Of a DNA stretch of 32,851 bases, positions 12,102 to 20,663 are shown one piece after another; the first letter of the stretch is position 1; the number at the start of each line of letters is the position of its first letter. The DNA is from Bacteroidales bacterium (GTDB lineage: Bacteria > Bacteroidota > Bacteroidia > Bacteroidales > UBA932), in assembly GCA_024398365.1 (NCBI GenBank), contig JAKSJG010000017.1, positions 1-32,851 on the forward strand, written 5' to 3'. Below the pieces are notes generated by a model that had not been told where the DNA came from, did no database searches, and saw nothing but the letters and a program-made list of their open reading frames with translations. Both the position numbers and the translations under genes were made by a program.

Positions 12102-12476
12102 ATGATTGAAGTTGATGTCGATATACTCAAGGCGACCGGCATCCAGCAAGGCGGGCGTTGTCCGCATGTGTCGAAGCCGACGAACCTGATGACTCTCGAA
12201 GAGCTGAGGGTGGCTCTCGGCGGGGCGATCCTGAGAGAGGGGGAGATACCGGCCTGCATGAAGCCTCCGGAGACCGGGCCGAAGAAGCCGGCGACAAAGG
12301 TCTGCTCGACATGCGGCAAGGAGCTGCCGCTGTCCGAGTTCCCGACGAAGAAGATGCACGGCATTATCACCATCATCGGCCAGTGCAGGCCATGCTGGCA
12401 AGAATACCACATACGGTATAGAAGCAAGTATAAGCATAAGAAGAAAGAAGAACTTATAAAAGATAAGCTGCGTTGA
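12102..12476 (+). CDS. Zinc-ribbon protein
   Basis: This 124-residue protein has a helical N-terminal domain (LMTLEELRVALGGAILREGE) with a preceding GGRCPH. Its C-terminal zinc ribbon has CSTC (about 68-71) and CRPC (about 94-97), separated by KELPLSEFPTKKMHGIITI, and a basic tail. Such ribbons bind DNA or RNA. It ends in a TGATG overlap with the second recombinase, so the two are translationally coupled and may cooperate, for example with the ribbon protein as a DNA-binding accessory. Confidence 0.6.
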   Translation: MIEVDVDILKATGIQQGGRCPHVSKPTNLMTLEELRVALGGAILREGEIPACMKPPETGPKKPATKVCSTCGKELPLSEFPTKKMHGIITIIGQCRPCWQEYHIRYRSKYKHKKKEELIKDKLR

Positions 12477-13405
12477 TGAAAACAACAAAGTCACTCAAAG
12501 CTATCGAGATGGAATGGCTGGATACTGTCCGGGAGTGTTCCCAGAGAACATACCGGCAGCATCTCGAGCTATTTATAATCTGGATGTCGGCAAACGATAT
12601 CAAGCCGGACATGGCCGGGCCGGATGACGTGCGCTTGTACAAGAAGCATCTGATGAAAGAGCACTCATCGGCATACACGATCAATGCCTATCTGACAGCG
12701 GTGCGTTCTTTTTATCGCTATGTTGGGAGGATGGGATACGGGTCCGATATCGCTGCGGATGTCAAGAATGAGAAGGCAAACAAGTATTATAACAAGCAGC
12801 CGCTGACAGAGGAGCAGGTGGACCTGCTGCTGGCATCAGTGGACCGCTCCACTCTGACAGGTAAGAGGGACTATCTGATAATGACGCTGATGATATATGC
12901 CGGACTCCGAGGTATTGAGGTGGCGAGGATGGATCTCGGCGACATCAAGGATATCGCCGGCTCCAGAATTATTCAAATTCAGCGAAAGGGCCACAGAGAA
13001 AAGGATGGCGAAGTGCCGACAAACTCGCTGATCAGGGCCGCCGAGGAGGATTATATGTCGCTTGCAGAATGGGAAGATCCGGCCGCCCCGATGTTCTATT
13101 CTATCGGCAGAAAGGAGATGAAGCGACTGGAGGTTGCGACAATCGACAAGATGGTGAAGGCCAGGATGCGCTCCGTCGGCATCGACGACCCGAAGTACAC
13201 GACACATTCCCTGCGACATACTTTTGGTGTGATGTGCATTCGCGCCGGCCTTTCGCTGTATGAAATACAAGCGCTGATGGGTCACTCGTCAATCAATACG
13301 ACGAACATCTATGTGAAGATGGAAATGGATATGAGACTGCTGCATGGCGGCCTGACCGAGAGGCTTGCCGAATATCTGAAAGTGGGAGAAAGTAGGCTGA
13401 AATGA
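12476..13405 (+). CDS. Second tyrosine recombinase, XerC/XerD-like
   Basis: This 309-residue protein has an N-terminal SAM-like core-binding domain (about 10-95, SQRTYRQHLELFIIWMS) and a full catalytic domain. The residues are Arg145 (YAGLRGIEV), Lys171 (IQRKGHRE), His244-x2-Arg247 (HSLRHTFG), His270 (LMGHSSI) and Tyr279 (TNIYVKM). It is closer to Xer recombinases than to the integrase at 221 and lacks an arm-binding extension. It sits at the end of the replication module and 328 bp before the packaging operon. Plausible jobs are resolving genome multimers, acting at a site in the adjacent non-coding region, or inverting DNA. Confidence 0.9.
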   Translation: MKTTKSLKAIEMEWLDTVRECSQRTYRQHLELFIIWMSANDIKPDMAGPDDVRLYKKHLMKEHSSAYTINAYLTAVRSFYRYVGRMGYGSDIAADVKNEKANKYYNKQPLTEEQVDLLLASVDRSTLTGKRDYLIMTLMIYAGLRGIEVARMDLGDIKDIAGSRIIQIQRKGHREKDGEVPTNSLIRAAEEDYMSLAEWEDPAAPMFYSIGRKEMKRLEVATIDKMVKARMRSVGIDDPKYTTHSLRHTFGVMCIRAGLSLYEIQALMGHSSINTTNIYVKMEMDMRLLHGGLTERLAEYLKVGESRLK

Positions 13406-13733
13406 TGGAAGCCTGGCTGATATTTTTAGAGTACGCAGAAATGACCGTTTTTCGGCCCTTTTCCGGGCAAATTCGGGCTTTTTGAAAAAGTGCCTGAAAA
13501 TCTCCAAATCAATGATAGAACACGTTAAAACGAAGATTACAAAATGACACACGGGCAAAATTCAGATGCGCTGATGCTCGAAGGAGGATGTCTGCGGGAC
13601 CTTTTTCGGGCCTATTTTCAGGGTCGTGCTCAATCGACCCGAAGGGGAGGGGGAGTCGAAAACTTTTCGGGTCTCGAAAATAACCGCGTCCCCAGACTTG
13701 TGCACGCTCGTGCAAAATCCATAAACTGAAATT
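13406..13733. other. 328-bp non-coding spacer with repeats, before packaging genes
   Basis: No credible gene is seen on either strand. The stretch holds a motif repeated three times: TTTTCGGCCC (13449-13458), TTTTCGGGCC (13603-13612) and TTTTCGGGTC (13664-13673). It also has a hairpin GGGTCG/CGACCC (13621-13640) and a compact palindrome GCACG-CT-CGTGC (13702-13713). Lying between a recombinase and the terminase operon, it may carry the cos/pac site, a recombination site or the late promoter. No exact TAnnTTTG box was found. Confidence 0.5.
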
Positions 13734-14402
13734 ATGTTAGAGCTCAAGCAAAAAAGAAAGTTGTCGCAAAAAAGGCTCCGACTCCAGAAGAAGGAGAACT
13801 CAGTGTCCGGATTTGAAATGACGGACGATGAGATCATTCGCGTCTGGCGCCAGGCGGCACCACAACTGATCAACCATATTTCCGACATCGGGCTGCCGGC
13901 AAAGGGCGAGCAGCTGCGGATGGTGACGAAGAGGGCCTTCAATTCGATTGCCCTGATTGACTTCATCCTGTCGAAGGAGAAGATTGTCGAGACATACATC
14001 TGCTGCTACTCGATAGACTATGCCTCCGGCTGTCTGCTCGATGAACTTGCCAGGGGAGGGCGGTTGGGTAAGATGACATTTCTGATTTCGAACCTGATGA
14101 ACCAGGCGTGCAAGCAGAAGATGATGGTGGTCAAGGAGAAATTCTGCAACAATCCGAATGTCCGGCTCGTCTTCGCCGGCTCACACGCCAAATTGATGGC
14201 AATAAGGACCGAGGGGAACTTCTACATCGTTGAAACGTCAGCCAACTTCGCCAACAATTCGAGGATTGAGCAGTACCTGCTTGAGAACTCTGAGCAAATG
14301 TTCCAGTTCCACAAGGGCTGGATTGACGGCATAGCGGAGTTTACAACCAGCAGAGAACTCCGTATTTACGATTTTGAGGAGGTGGAAAATGGGCAGGAAT
14401 AG
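13734..14402 (+). CDS. Phospholipase D-like (HKD) protein
   Basis: This 222-residue protein has a basic N-terminus (MLELKQKRKLSQKRLRLQKK) and one PLD-type active-site motif, FAGSHAKLMAI. His151-x-Lys153 is followed by VETSANFANNSRIEQY, equivalent to the usual Asn/Glu part. The family includes nucleases and phospholipid enzymes that act as dimers when only one HKD is present. There is no signal peptide or membrane segment, so a nuclease or DNA-binding role is more likely. It opens the packaging operon and overlaps the small terminase gene by 14 bp, which suggests a job in genome packaging or DNA processing. Confidence 0.7.
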   Translation: MLELKQKRKLSQKRLRLQKKENSVSGFEMTDDEIIRVWRQAAPQLINHISDIGLPAKGEQLRMVTKRAFNSIALIDFILSKEKIVETYICCYSIDYASGCLLDELARGGRLGKMTFLISNLMNQACKQKMMVVKEKFCNNPNVRLVFAGSHAKLMAIRTEGNFYIVETSANFANNSRIEQYLLENSEQMFQFHKGWIDGIAEFTTSRELRIYDFEEVENGQE

Positions 14403-14862
14403 GCTTCCGGACTCTGTCAAGCGGCTTAGGGGCACGAATCAGCCGTGCCGTATGGCCAATAATGAGCTCAAGGCCGACGCTATCAAGCTGGCGGCTCCGT
14501 CATGGATGAAAAATGAGCAGAAGCGGATGTTTCGGGCCGCAGCGGGCATCCTTGCGAACTGGGGCCTGCTGTCGGAGGCCGATTCTGGCATCATAGCGGT
14601 ATATGTAACATCGCTTTCTCGAATGATTGAGGCAGAGAAGCATCTGGCGGAGGAAGGGCCGGTGGTGCTCGTCAAGGATGAGGAAGGGGATATTGTCAAG
14701 CAGGAAATTAACCAGTGGTATGTAATATCCGAGAAGGAGAGAAAGGTCGTGATCGCGGCCGAACAGCAGCTTGGCTTCTCTCCGGTATCCCGGGCCAAGA
14801 TAGTGTCAATGATCAAGCCTCCGGAGGAGGCAAAGGACGATTTCAGTGAGTATGACGGCTGA
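14389..14862 (+). CDS. terS: Terminase small subunit, P27 family
   Basis: This is a 157-residue protein started at MGRNRLPDSVKRLRGTNQPC, with GAGGAGG six bases upstream. The N-terminal LRGTNQP motif, the central helical region (MIEAEKHLAEEG) and the C-terminal LGFSPVSRAKI are diagnostic of phage P27-type small terminase subunits. It recognises the packaging site and recruits the large subunit. It overlaps the large subunit gene. Confidence 0.92.
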   Translation: MGRNRLPDSVKRLRGTNQPCRMANNELKADAIKLAAPSWMKNEQKRMFRAAAGILANWGLLSEADSGIIAVYVTSLSRMIEAEKHLAEEGPVVLVKDEEGDIVKQEINQWYVISEKERKVVIAAEQQLGFSPVSRAKIVSMIKPPEEAKDDFSEYDG

Positions 14863-16501
14863 GGAGTATGCACATGCCGTGCGTGACGGCAAGATCATCG
14901 CCTGCGAATACGTCCGCCTGGCAGTGGAGAGATACTTCAGGGACTGCGACATGGCCCTGAACAAGGGATTGCGCTTCGATAAGAGAGCGGCCGAAAGGGC
15001 TATAAAGTTCTACGAGCGCCTTCCTCAGACCAAGGGTGTCTGGGCCGGTCAGCGACTTGGGCTCGAAGGATGGCAGCGATTCATCATATGGAACCTGTAC
15101 GGCTGGATGCGAGCTGACGGCACTCGCCGCTTCCGGTACTCATATGTCGATGTGGCACGAAAAAACGGCAAGACGACACTCGCTGCCGGCACGTCCCTGT
15201 ATGAATTGTTCGCTATGGGCGAGCCCCGCGCCGAGGTGTACTCCGTGGCCGCCGTCCGCGACCAGGCGAAGATATGCTTCCTCGATGCAAAGGCGATGGT
15301 GGTGAACTCGCCGCTGTCGAAGCGTCTAAGTGTGCTGGCGAACAGCATAGTCAACGAGCCGAGCGCCTCGACATACAAGGCCCTCTCATCCGATGCCGGC
15401 ATCCACGACGGATACTCGCCCAGCTGTACCGTCGTTGACGAGTACCACGCTCATCCGACAAATGACATGGTCGATGTCATGCGTTCCGGTATGGGCGCAA
15501 GGCGTCAGCCGCTGATGTTCATAATCACGACGGCCGGCTTTGAGAAGACATTCCCGTGCTATTCATTCCGGGCGAATGCCATCAATGTCCTGAAGGGTGT
15601 CGTCGAGGATGATTCTCTGTTCGTGATGATATTCACTCTCGACGAGGGCGACAGCTGGGACGACCCGGCCGTGCTGATCAAGTCGAACCCGAACCTCGGT
15701 GTCAGTGTCACGAAGGAGTTCCTGCTCGAACAGATCAATGACGCAAAGAACCGCCCGGAGGCGGTGAGAAATGTCAAGACCAAGCACCTGAACATCTGGG
15801 TCGATGCGGACAAGACCTGGATACTCGACTCGGAATGGATGGCGTGCACCGGCACCAGGAACACAGAATCGCTCAAGGGCTGCAGGGCATGGGGAGGACT
15901 CGACCTCTCGAACGTATCCGATATGACGGCCTATGTACTCGCATTCAATGAGGATGACCGGGTGCAGCTGCTGCCGTTCTTCTGGATACCCGAAGAGACC
16001 CTGCAGAAGAAGATAAAGGAGAGCAGCGTAGAGTTTGCGAGATGGGTGGCCGAAGGATATGTGAGGGTAACTCCCGGCAACGTCACGGATTACGACTTCA
16101 TCCAGGCCGATATCCTCCGGATCAACCAGGAATATGATGTCGAGAGTGTGGCGTATGACAGGTGGAACTCATCGCAGACAGTCATCGACCTGCAGAACGA
16201 GGGAGTGGAGATGTCCCCTTTCGGCCAGGGCTACGGCTCGATGTCTGCCCCGACCAAGGAAGTGGAGAGGATGGTGGCCACCCGCCAGCTCGAGCATTTT
16301 GGCAATCCGGTGCTCCGCTGGATGATGACAGCCGTCTCTATATCCACGGACCCTGCTGGCAATATCAAGGTCGACAAGCGAAAGTCGTCACAGAAGGTCG
16401 ACGGCATAGTTGCATCCGTGATGGCCATCGGAGAAATGATGACGCAGCAGGCGTCAGGTGGTAAAGGTCCGTATGCCTCGCGAGGGCTGCGTTCGCTGTA
16501 A
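14852..16501 (+). CDS. terL: Terminase large subunit
   Basis: This is the packaging motor ATPase and nuclease, 549 residues from the ATG at 14852; a GTG at 14846 is also possible. The ATPase domain has Walker A in VARKNGKTTLAAG (about 102-114) and Walker B in CTVVDEYHAH (about 192-201). A coupling motif lies near FIITTAG. The C-terminal RNase H-like nuclease domain begins at WGGLDLSNVSD with its catalytic Asp near 351. It continues through AYDRWNSSQ to a late acidic motif in KVDGIVASV. This is the HK97/P27-partner type of large terminase, usual for cos phages. Confidence 0.95.
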   Translation: MTAEEYAHAVRDGKIIACEYVRLAVERYFRDCDMALNKGLRFDKRAAERAIKFYERLPQTKGVWAGQRLGLEGWQRFIIWNLYGWMRADGTRRFRYSYVDVARKNGKTTLAAGTSLYELFAMGEPRAEVYSVAAVRDQAKICFLDAKAMVVNSPLSKRLSVLANSIVNEPSASTYKALSSDAGIHDGYSPSCTVVDEYHAHPTNDMVDVMRSGMGARRQPLMFIITTAGFEKTFPCYSFRANAINVLKGVVEDDSLFVMIFTLDEGDSWDDPAVLIKSNPNLGVSVTKEFLLEQINDAKNRPEAVRNVKTKHLNIWVDADKTWILDSEWMACTGTRNTESLKGCRAWGGLDLSNVSDMTAYVLAFNEDDRVQLLPFFWIPEETLQKKIKESSVEFARWVAEGYVRVTPGNVTDYDFIQADILRINQEYDVESVAYDRWNSSQTVIDLQNEGVEMSPFGQGYGSMSAPTKEVERMVATRQLEHFGNPVLRWMMTAVSISTDPAGNIKVDKRKSSQKVDGIVASVMAIGEMMTQQASGGKGPYASRGLRSL

Positions 16502-16560
16502 AATGACAGATGGCCTTTACGGATGGACAGGTTGTTTTTGCCGAATTTGTCAGATTCTTG

Positions 16561-16588
16561 AAAAATTTTCAAAAATTTTCAAAAATTG
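16561..16588. repeat. Phased A-tracts, 10-bp tandem repeat (bent DNA)
   Basis: AAAAATTTTC is repeated at 16561-16570 and 16571-16580, followed by AAAAATTG. An A-tract every 10 bp, in helical phase, is the classic arrangement for intrinsically curved DNA. It lies in the 249-bp gap between terL and portal (16502-16750), which has no credible gene. It may be part of a late promoter or of a packaging site. Confidence 0.6.
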
Positions 16589-16711
16589 ATAAATCCTCGT
16601 TATACACGCGCCGGAGGCGGAAATAGAGCATACTGTGTCTCGGCAGATGCAAATTCGAAGTAAAAAATTTCTGTGACATAATGATTGCCGCTTGAAAAAT
16701 TCTTCTTCACT

Positions 16712-16751
16712 TTGTTCTCGGCCGCGTCCTTAAAGGCACGGCTGCGAGCAA
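16712..16751 (+). promoter_or_regulatory. Long hairpin overlapping the portal start codon
   Basis: Arms 16712-16728 and 16735-16751 can pair over 17 positions with two mismatches and a few G-U pairs, leaving a 6-nt loop (CTTAAA). The last base of the hairpin is the A of the portal ATG at 16751. As RNA this would hide the ribosome-binding region and could restrict portal synthesis. Confidence 0.45.
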
Positions 16752-17983
16752 TGGGAATATTTGGCATTTTAAGACGAAGCAACGACAGTCAGCCTGCGGC
16801 GAAGTCGATGGACGAGCGCCTCTCGGATGCGCTCAACCACGCTCTGTCTCCTGACTATGTCGGAGGTTCGTCATATATAGGCGAAAAGGGTTCGCTGGCC
16901 CTTGCGGCAGTGTGGGGATGTGTGAGGATCTTGAGTACATCCATAGGTATCCTTCCTCTGCATCTCTACCGTCGCAGTGCCGACGGGCGGAAGCTGGAGA
17001 ACGGCCACCCGGCAGCGCTCCTCACCCAGGAGCCGAACGAATACTGGAGCAGATTTGACCTGATGTCATGGCTGATGGTCAATGCTCTGATCAGGGGCAA
17101 CGGCTACGCGAGGATCATTCGCGACAGGCGGACCTTCCGTCCGGTTTCTCTCCAGTACCTGGAGTCGGACAATGTCACTCCGGAGCTTGTCAACGGAAAG
17201 CTGTATTACCGCATAGGCTCCACCGGCGAGGTGCTTGAGAGCTACGAGGTGCTCCACATCAAGGGGCTCGGCACTGATCCTGTCATCGGACTCTCGCCGA
17301 TAGCTGTGCACCGCCTCAATCTTTCGCTGACGTACAAGGCTCAGGAATATGGCGAGAGGTTCTTCTCGAAGGGCGGCAACACGTCGTCCGTATTCGAGCA
17401 TCCCGGCGAACTGAAGAAGGATGCCTACGAGCGCCTGAAGGCCGACCTCGATGCCAGGATGGCGGGGTCGAACAATTCGCACAAGCCGCTGCTGCTCGAG
17501 GGTGGACTGAAATACCAGCGAGTCAATATTCCGCTGGAGGATGCTCAGTTCATACAGACAAGGAAGTATCAGACTACGGAGATCGCCTCCATCTACGGTG
17601 TTCCGCCGCACATGCTCGGCAATCTGGACAAGGCGACATACAACAACACCGAACTTCAGGGCATAGAGTATGTCACCTATTCGCTGATGCCGTGGCTGCG
17701 CAAGATTGAGCTGGAGTTCGGGCGGAAGCTGCTCTTCGAGGAGGAGAAGGCCGACCTGTATTTCGCCTTCAACGTCAACGGCCTGATGCGCGGAGACGCC
17801 AAGTCGCGTTCCGAGTTTTACAAGAACATGACGCTCATCGGCGCCATGAACGCCAACGAGGTGCGAGAACTTGAGGAGATGCCTGCGTATGATGGCGGAG
17901 AGAAGTATTTCGTGCAACTGAACATGCAGCCGGCCGACGCGGCCGCTCAAAATACCGAAAAAGATGGAAAAGAAGACAATTAA
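16751..17983 (+). CDS. Portal protein, HK97 family
   Basis: This 410-residue protein starts at MGIFGILRRSNDSQ; the longer frame upstream is part of the hairpin region. It forms the dodecameric ring at the packaging vertex that binds the terminase and passes the DNA. Diagnostic stretches are LAAVWGCVRILSTSIGILPL, LLTQEPNEYWSRFDLMSWL, ALIRGNGYARIIRD, VLHIKGLGTDPVIGLSPIA and IYGVPPHMLGNL. These follow the order in HK97-type (phage_portal) proteins. The disordered C-terminal end is rich in Ala and Asp. It overlaps the protease gene by 20 bp. Confidence 0.95.
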   Translation: MGIFGILRRSNDSQPAAKSMDERLSDALNHALSPDYVGGSSYIGEKGSLALAAVWGCVRILSTSIGILPLHLYRRSADGRKLENGHPAALLTQEPNEYWSRFDLMSWLMVNALIRGNGYARIIRDRRTFRPVSLQYLESDNVTPELVNGKLYYRIGSTGEVLESYEVLHIKGLGTDPVIGLSPIAVHRLNLSLTYKAQEYGERFFSKGGNTSSVFEHPGELKKDAYERLKADLDARMAGSNNSHKPLLLEGGLKYQRVNIPLEDAQFIQTRKYQTTEIASIYGVPPHMLGNLDKATYNNTELQGIEYVTYSLMPWLRKIELEFGRKLLFEEEKADLYFAFNVNGLMRGDAKSRSEFYKNMTLIGAMNANEVRELEEMPAYDGGEKYFVQLNMQPADAAAQNTEKDGKEDN

Positions 17984-18602
17984 TGAGGTCGAGCGCCGCT
18001 CGATCACGATGGCAGTGACCCTCGAGAAGAGGGCCGAGGATGCCGCCGAGAGCCGAAGTATCTCCGGATATGCGGCCGTTTACAACAGCTGGAGCCAGCC
18101 TTTGTACTGGTTCCGCGAGATGATCGCTCCGGGAGCCTTCGACAAGGCTGACATGGGCCAGTGCATCCTGTGCTTCAACCACGACAGCAACAAGATCTGC
18201 GCCCGCGTCTCATCCGGGACGCTCAAGCTAACCATCGATGACAAGGGCCTCCGCTTCGATGCCGACCTTCCGAACACGACTGTCGGCAACGACCTGCTGG
18301 AGCTTATCCGCAGAGGCGACATCTCGCAGTGCTCGTTCGCCTTCCGCGTGGCGAAGGATACCTGGAGATATGCGGACGAAATCAACGGCCTTGAGCTTGA
18401 TGAGCGCACCATCGACGAGATCAGCGAAGTCCTGGACGTTTGCCCGGTGGTCCGTCCGGCGTATGAGGATACCTCCGTCGATGCCCGCTCCCTCGAGCAG
18501 CGTAAGGCTGAACACAATGCGGCCGTCTCCGCATCCCTGGCAGCGGCCGAGAGCGAGAGCCGCGCCCGTGAACTCGAACTATTAACCCTCAAATTCCAAT
18601 AA
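17964..18602 (+). CDS. Prohead protease, HK97 family (S78)
   Basis: This 212-residue serine protease matures the capsid. Motifs are SGYAAVYNSWSQP at the N-terminus, FNHDSNKICAR with catalytic His73, the strand LRFDADLPNTTVGNDLLELI, and GDISQCSFAFRV with catalytic Ser124. The C-terminal tail (about 175-212) is helical and charged. The major capsid protein gene starts 3 bp later and its N-terminal coiled-coil is the expected substrate. There is no separate scaffold gene, as in HK97. Confidence 0.93.
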   Translation: MEKKTINEVERRSITMAVTLEKRAEDAAESRSISGYAAVYNSWSQPLYWFREMIAPGAFDKADMGQCILCFNHDSNKICARVSSGTLKLTIDDKGLRFDADLPNTTVGNDLLELIRRGDISQCSFAFRVAKDTWRYADEINGLELDERTIDEISEVLDVCPVVRPAYEDTSVDARSLEQRKAEHNAAVSASLAAAESESRARELELLTLKFQ

Positions 18603-18604
18603 CA

Positions 18605-19825
18605 ATGAACAAAAAAGAACTTATGGAGAAGAGAGCGAAGCTGCTCTCCAATCTTGAAGACCTCCAGAAGTCCTATGAAGGCAAGAAGATTTCCGCTGAG
18701 GAGCGTGCCGCGTGGGACAAGGCAAAGGCTGACCTCGAGGAGGTCAACCGCCTCATCGAGGAGGAGCAGAGAAGCGCCGACCTCGCAGCCATCAGGGCAG
18801 CCGTGGAAGGCCAGCGTCAGAACGTCGACAACGACACCGAGAAGCGCCAGATGGATGCATTCCGTCAGATGCTGCTCCGTGGCATCAACAGCCTGACCCC
18901 TGAACAGCGAGACGCTATCACCGGCGTTGATGGTTCCTCAGTAATGCCTACATCGGTAGCAAAGGCAGTGGAGATCGCTCTCGCACATACCGGAGGCGTG
19001 ATGAGTGTCGCTCAGATCATAAGAACCGCCAAGGGTGAGAACCTGATTCTCCCGACGGTCAACGACACCACAAGCAAGGCACAGATTGTCGCGCAGTACA
19101 CCAAGGGCTCGAAGGATGCTCCGACCATCGGAGGCCTCACACTCGGTGCATTCACATATCGCACTCCGATTATCCCTATCTCCTACGAATTGCTCCAGGA
19201 TGCGGAGTTTGACATCACAGGTCTCATATCCCAGCTTCTCGCCGAGCAGTTCGGCCGCGGTCTCAACTACGACTTCACGACAGGCGCCGGGGCTGCCACC
19301 ACAACACCGAAGGGTATCGTGGCAGCTGCCAACAATGTGTCTGCAGGCTCATCCAGCGCCATCACATTCGATGACCTCCTTAATCTGAAGAAGGCTGTCG
19401 ATGCGGCATACTGGGCAAAGGGCAAGTTCATGCTCAACCAGAACACCCTCATCGAGCTTGCGAAGATCAAGGACGACGAGAACCGCTACATCTGGAATCC
19501 TAACGTAGCTGCCGGTATGGCACAGACCATCATGGGCCACGAGTTTGTCATCAACAACGATATGGCCGACATCGCTGCCGGCAAGTCCGTTGTCCTTTTC
19601 GGCGATCTGAGCAAGTACAGGGTGCGCATCGCGAAGGACATCACCGCCAAGAGATTCGACGAACTCCTCGGTGAGTACAACGCAATCGGCCTCACTGCAT
19701 TCATGCGCGCTGACGGTGCCCTTGCGGATGCCGGTACTCACCCTATCGCCAAGCTCACCCTTACCGGCGGCTCAGGCTCCGGAAGTGGAGCTGGTTCCGG
19801 TTCCGGTTCCGGTTCCGGTTTATAA
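18605..19825 (+). CDS. Major capsid protein, HK97 fold
   Basis: This 406-residue protein has an N-terminal delta domain (about 1-85), a predicted coiled coil from MNKKELMEKRAKLLSN to LIEEEQRSADL, acting as internal scaffold and protease substrate. The HK97-fold shell domain follows (VAKAVEIALAHTGGVMSVAQ, then PIIPISYELLQDAEFDI and TGAGAATTTPKGIV). The C-terminus is unusual: about 18 residues of alternating Gly and Ser, encoded partly by four copies of GGTTCC (19793-19816). This looks like a flexible surface tail or linker. The Ser/Gly tail is not part of the conserved fold. Confidence 0.95.
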   Translation: MNKKELMEKRAKLLSNLEDLQKSYEGKKISAEERAAWDKAKADLEEVNRLIEEEQRSADLAAIRAAVEGQRQNVDNDTEKRQMDAFRQMLLRGINSLTPEQRDAITGVDGSSVMPTSVAKAVEIALAHTGGVMSVAQIIRTAKGENLILPTVNDTTSKAQIVAQYTKGSKDAPTIGGLTLGAFTYRTPIIPISYELLQDAEFDITGLISQLLAEQFGRGLNYDFTTGAGAATTTPKGIVAAANNVSAGSSSAITFDDLLNLKKAVDAAYWAKGKFMLNQNTLIELAKIKDDENRYIWNPNVAAGMAQTIMGHEFVINNDMADIAAGKSVVLFGDLSKYRVRIAKDITAKRFDELLGEYNAIGLTAFMRADGALADAGTHPIAKLTLTGGSGSGSGAGSGSGSGSGL

Positions 19826-19854
19826 TAACTGAAACTCTTTTTGTATTTGCGGAA

Positions 19855-20337
19855 ATGGACAGAGAACGTTTACCTGAACAGATATCCCTCGAGGTGTTGA
19901 AGGCATGGCTGTACGTTGACGGCGATGCCCTGGACGAGAAGCTACGCCTGTGCCTGGCTGCGGCCATTACGCAGGCCGAGACCTACACCGGTCTCGTTCT
20001 CCAGCCGTCCAGGTTTACGTTCTCTGGGCCATTTGATAACAGAATTACTCTTTCCGTTCGCCCCGTGACCGGCATTGTAGCCGTGACGGTGGATGGCCGG
20101 TCACTGACGGCGGAGGAGTTCTCTCTCGATTGCGAGACTGTAGTCATCGACAGTTCGGTATCCGGTGAGAAAGCGAAGGTTGTATTCACAGCCGGTGAGG
20201 CGCCGATGCCGGATGACATCAGAATGGCGATCCTGAAGATTGCCGCAGATTTCTTCCAGAATCCTGACGACCAGGTGCGCCAGCTGCCGACCGCATCGCA
20301 GCTGCTGCTGAGGCCGTACAGAGTCAATCATGTATAA
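19855..20337 (+). CDS. Head-tail connector, gp6-like
   Basis: This 160-residue protein has an N-terminal helical half (SLEVLKAWLYVDGDALDEKL, then AAITQAETYTG) and a repeated closing motif DDIRMAILKIAADFFQNPD. These are the hallmarks of gp6/gp15-type adaptor proteins that form the ring under the portal. The central insertion is beta-rich. The order after the major capsid protein is as expected. It shares the A of its stop with the next start (TAATG). Confidence 0.85.
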   Translation: MDRERLPEQISLEVLKAWLYVDGDALDEKLRLCLAAAITQAETYTGLVLQPSRFTFSGPFDNRITLSVRPVTGIVAVTVDGRSLTAEEFSLDCETVVIDSSVSGEKAKVVFTAGEAPMPDDIRMAILKIAADFFQNPDDQVRQLPTASQLLLRPYRVNHV

Positions 20338-20663
20338 TGGCCGAGCGTATTGACATAGGTCAGATGTATGAGCGGGTGACGCTCCAGAGATGCGTCGTCA
20401 CCGCTGGCGCGGAGGGCGAGAAGATCGAGACCTTCGAGGATGTCGAAGAGATATCCGCGGCCGTATCCGTCATCGCTCAGGAGTCAGTGGACGACGGGAA
20501 CGTGGCCCAGGAGGAGCAGATCGACGTTACGATATACAGGCGACCGATGGATTCGTCATGGCGCCTGAAATGGTGCGGGAAGAGTTATAACATCAGAACA
20601 ATAACGCCGGTAGGCCGGATGTCTCCGTTCATCAGGCTGACGGCTGAACAGAATCTTGAATGA
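20337..20663 (+). CDS. Head-tail adaptor / head closure protein
   Basis: This 108-residue beta-rich protein (MYERVTLQRCVVTAGAEGEK, then QIDVTIYRRP, CGKSYNIRTITPVGR, FIRLTAEQ) follows the pattern of SPP1 gp16 / HK97 gp7-type head closure proteins. The usual end is strands plus a Y-I-x-x-I-x-P segment. It should cap the connector ring and bind the tail. ATGA overlap with the next gene. Confidence 0.82.
   Translation: MAERIDIGQMYERVTLQRCVVTAGAEGEKIETFEDVEEISAAVSVIAQESVDDGNVAQEEQIDVTIYRRPMDSSWRLKWCGKSYNIRTITPVGRMSPFIRLTAEQNLE

Noticed and set aside
16600..16782. Minus-strand 60-codon frame between terL and portal
   Set aside because: It overlaps the portal start region and its composition reads like a shadow of the plus strand, without start signals.
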